13,887 nt of DNA, taken from positions 1 through 13,887 of the forward strand of contig JAHEZA010000014.1 of the NCBI GenBank assembly GCA_023251335.1. The letters run 5' to 3'. Below the pieces are notes generated by a model. That model did not search any database. It worked only from the letters and a program-made list of their open reading frames with translations, and was not told where the DNA came from. Of this stretch, positions 13,679 to 13,887 are shown in pieces. The first letter of the stretch is position 1. The number at the start of each line of letters is the position of its first letter. The stretch is from Chitinophagaceae bacterium (GTDB lineage Bacteria; Bacteroidota; Bacteroidia; Chitinophagales; Chitinophagaceae). The translations under genes were made by a program, and so were the position numbers.

Positions 13679-13887
13679 TTACTTTACTCCCTTTTTATCA
13701 TCCCACCAGCCCTTCATTTTCCTGATATAAATTATCTGGCCCGTATGGTAGGCATTATGTGTACCAATGTGGGCGATTGCAGAATACCATTTTTGTAATT
13801 TATTTTCATCGGCATTGCTCACCGCAATTTCCCATGCAGTTAGCACGCTGTCAAGCCTCTGAACCGTGGCGCTCCAGGTATTTTCAT
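13679..13887 (-). CDS. DinB-like protein, C-terminal part (5'-truncated by window edge)
   Basis: An open frame from the right edge gives 68 residues, starting ENTWSATVQRLDSVLTAWE and ending RKMKGWWDDKKGVK and stop. The last helix carries AHIGTHNAYHTGQIIYIRK, the H-x3-H / HxGQ pattern of DinB/YfiT-like four-helix proteins, in which histidines bind a metal ion. Many relatives are metal-dependent thiol-linked enzymes or DNA-damage-inducible proteins of unknown function, so no reaction can be given. The ATG at 13887-13885 is in another frame, so the real start lies outside the window. The protein would be about 150-180 residues if typical. Confidence 0.8.
   Translation of the reverse strand, partial: ENTWSATVQRLDSVLTAWEIAVSNADENKLQKWYSAIAHIGTHNAYHTGQIIYIRKMKGWWDDKKGVK

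Noticed and set aside
13568..13798. 76-codon + strand open frame
   Set aside because: It overlaps the DinB-like coding end on the other strand, which has clear motif support.
1..13887. CRISPR array, tRNA genes, insertion sequences, prophage genes
   Set aside because: No regularly spaced direct repeats, cloverleaf sequences, transposase/integrase motifs or phage structural genes were seen on either strand.

Overview
The window looks like a chromosomal segment of a Bacteroidota bacterium, most likely a member of the Chitinophagaceae or a near relative. The evidence is moderate-to-low GC, starts without Shine-Dalgarno sequences, TAnnTTTG-type -7 promoter boxes, a BT_3928-type DoxX protein, a Bacteroidetes-type 'putative porin', and an SRP RNA of the Bacteroidetes type. 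I had only the sequence, so family names come from recognised motifs and not from a search.

Left part (1-3000, + strand). The window opens inside a BT_3928/DoxX-family membrane protein, followed by a single DppB/OppB-type ABC permease with no ATPase, second permease or binding protein beside it. A separate promoter region with several dyads then drives a complete RES-Xre type II toxin-antitoxin module (antitoxin first, toxin second).

Middle left (3091-6002, + strand). A promoter precedes a trimeric-type purine nucleoside phosphorylase, with an outer-membrane porin-like beta-barrel protein 11 bases downstream. This pair converges with the tryptophan genes, leaving only 24 bases between them.

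Centre (6027-10110, - strand). The tryptophan operon reads trpL-trpE-trpG-trpD-trpC and makes indole-3-glycerol phosphate precursors from chorismate. A short leader ORF not seen by ordinary gene calling encodes MKINNTYNGWWHTI with tandem Trp codons. It is followed by mutually exclusive RNA stems and a strong intrinsic terminator, which is a textbook ribosome-mediated attenuator. trpF, trpB and trpA are not next to trpC, so the pathway is split or incomplete in this genome.

Right part (10152-13887, - strand). A TalC-type transaldolase comes next. Then an unannotated SRP RNA gene (ffs) with its own perfect -7 box and U-tract, and a TetR-type regulator followed by an ABC1/AarF (UbiB-like) kinase-fold protein in a two-gene operon. 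A 521-base intergenic stretch carries a compound inverted-repeat element. The window ends in the C-terminal part of a DinB-like protein.

The strongest finds beyond plain gene calling are the trp leader/attenuator, the SRP RNA, and the dyad-rich control region of the RES-Xre module. I see no CRISPR array, transposase, tRNA or prophage gene.
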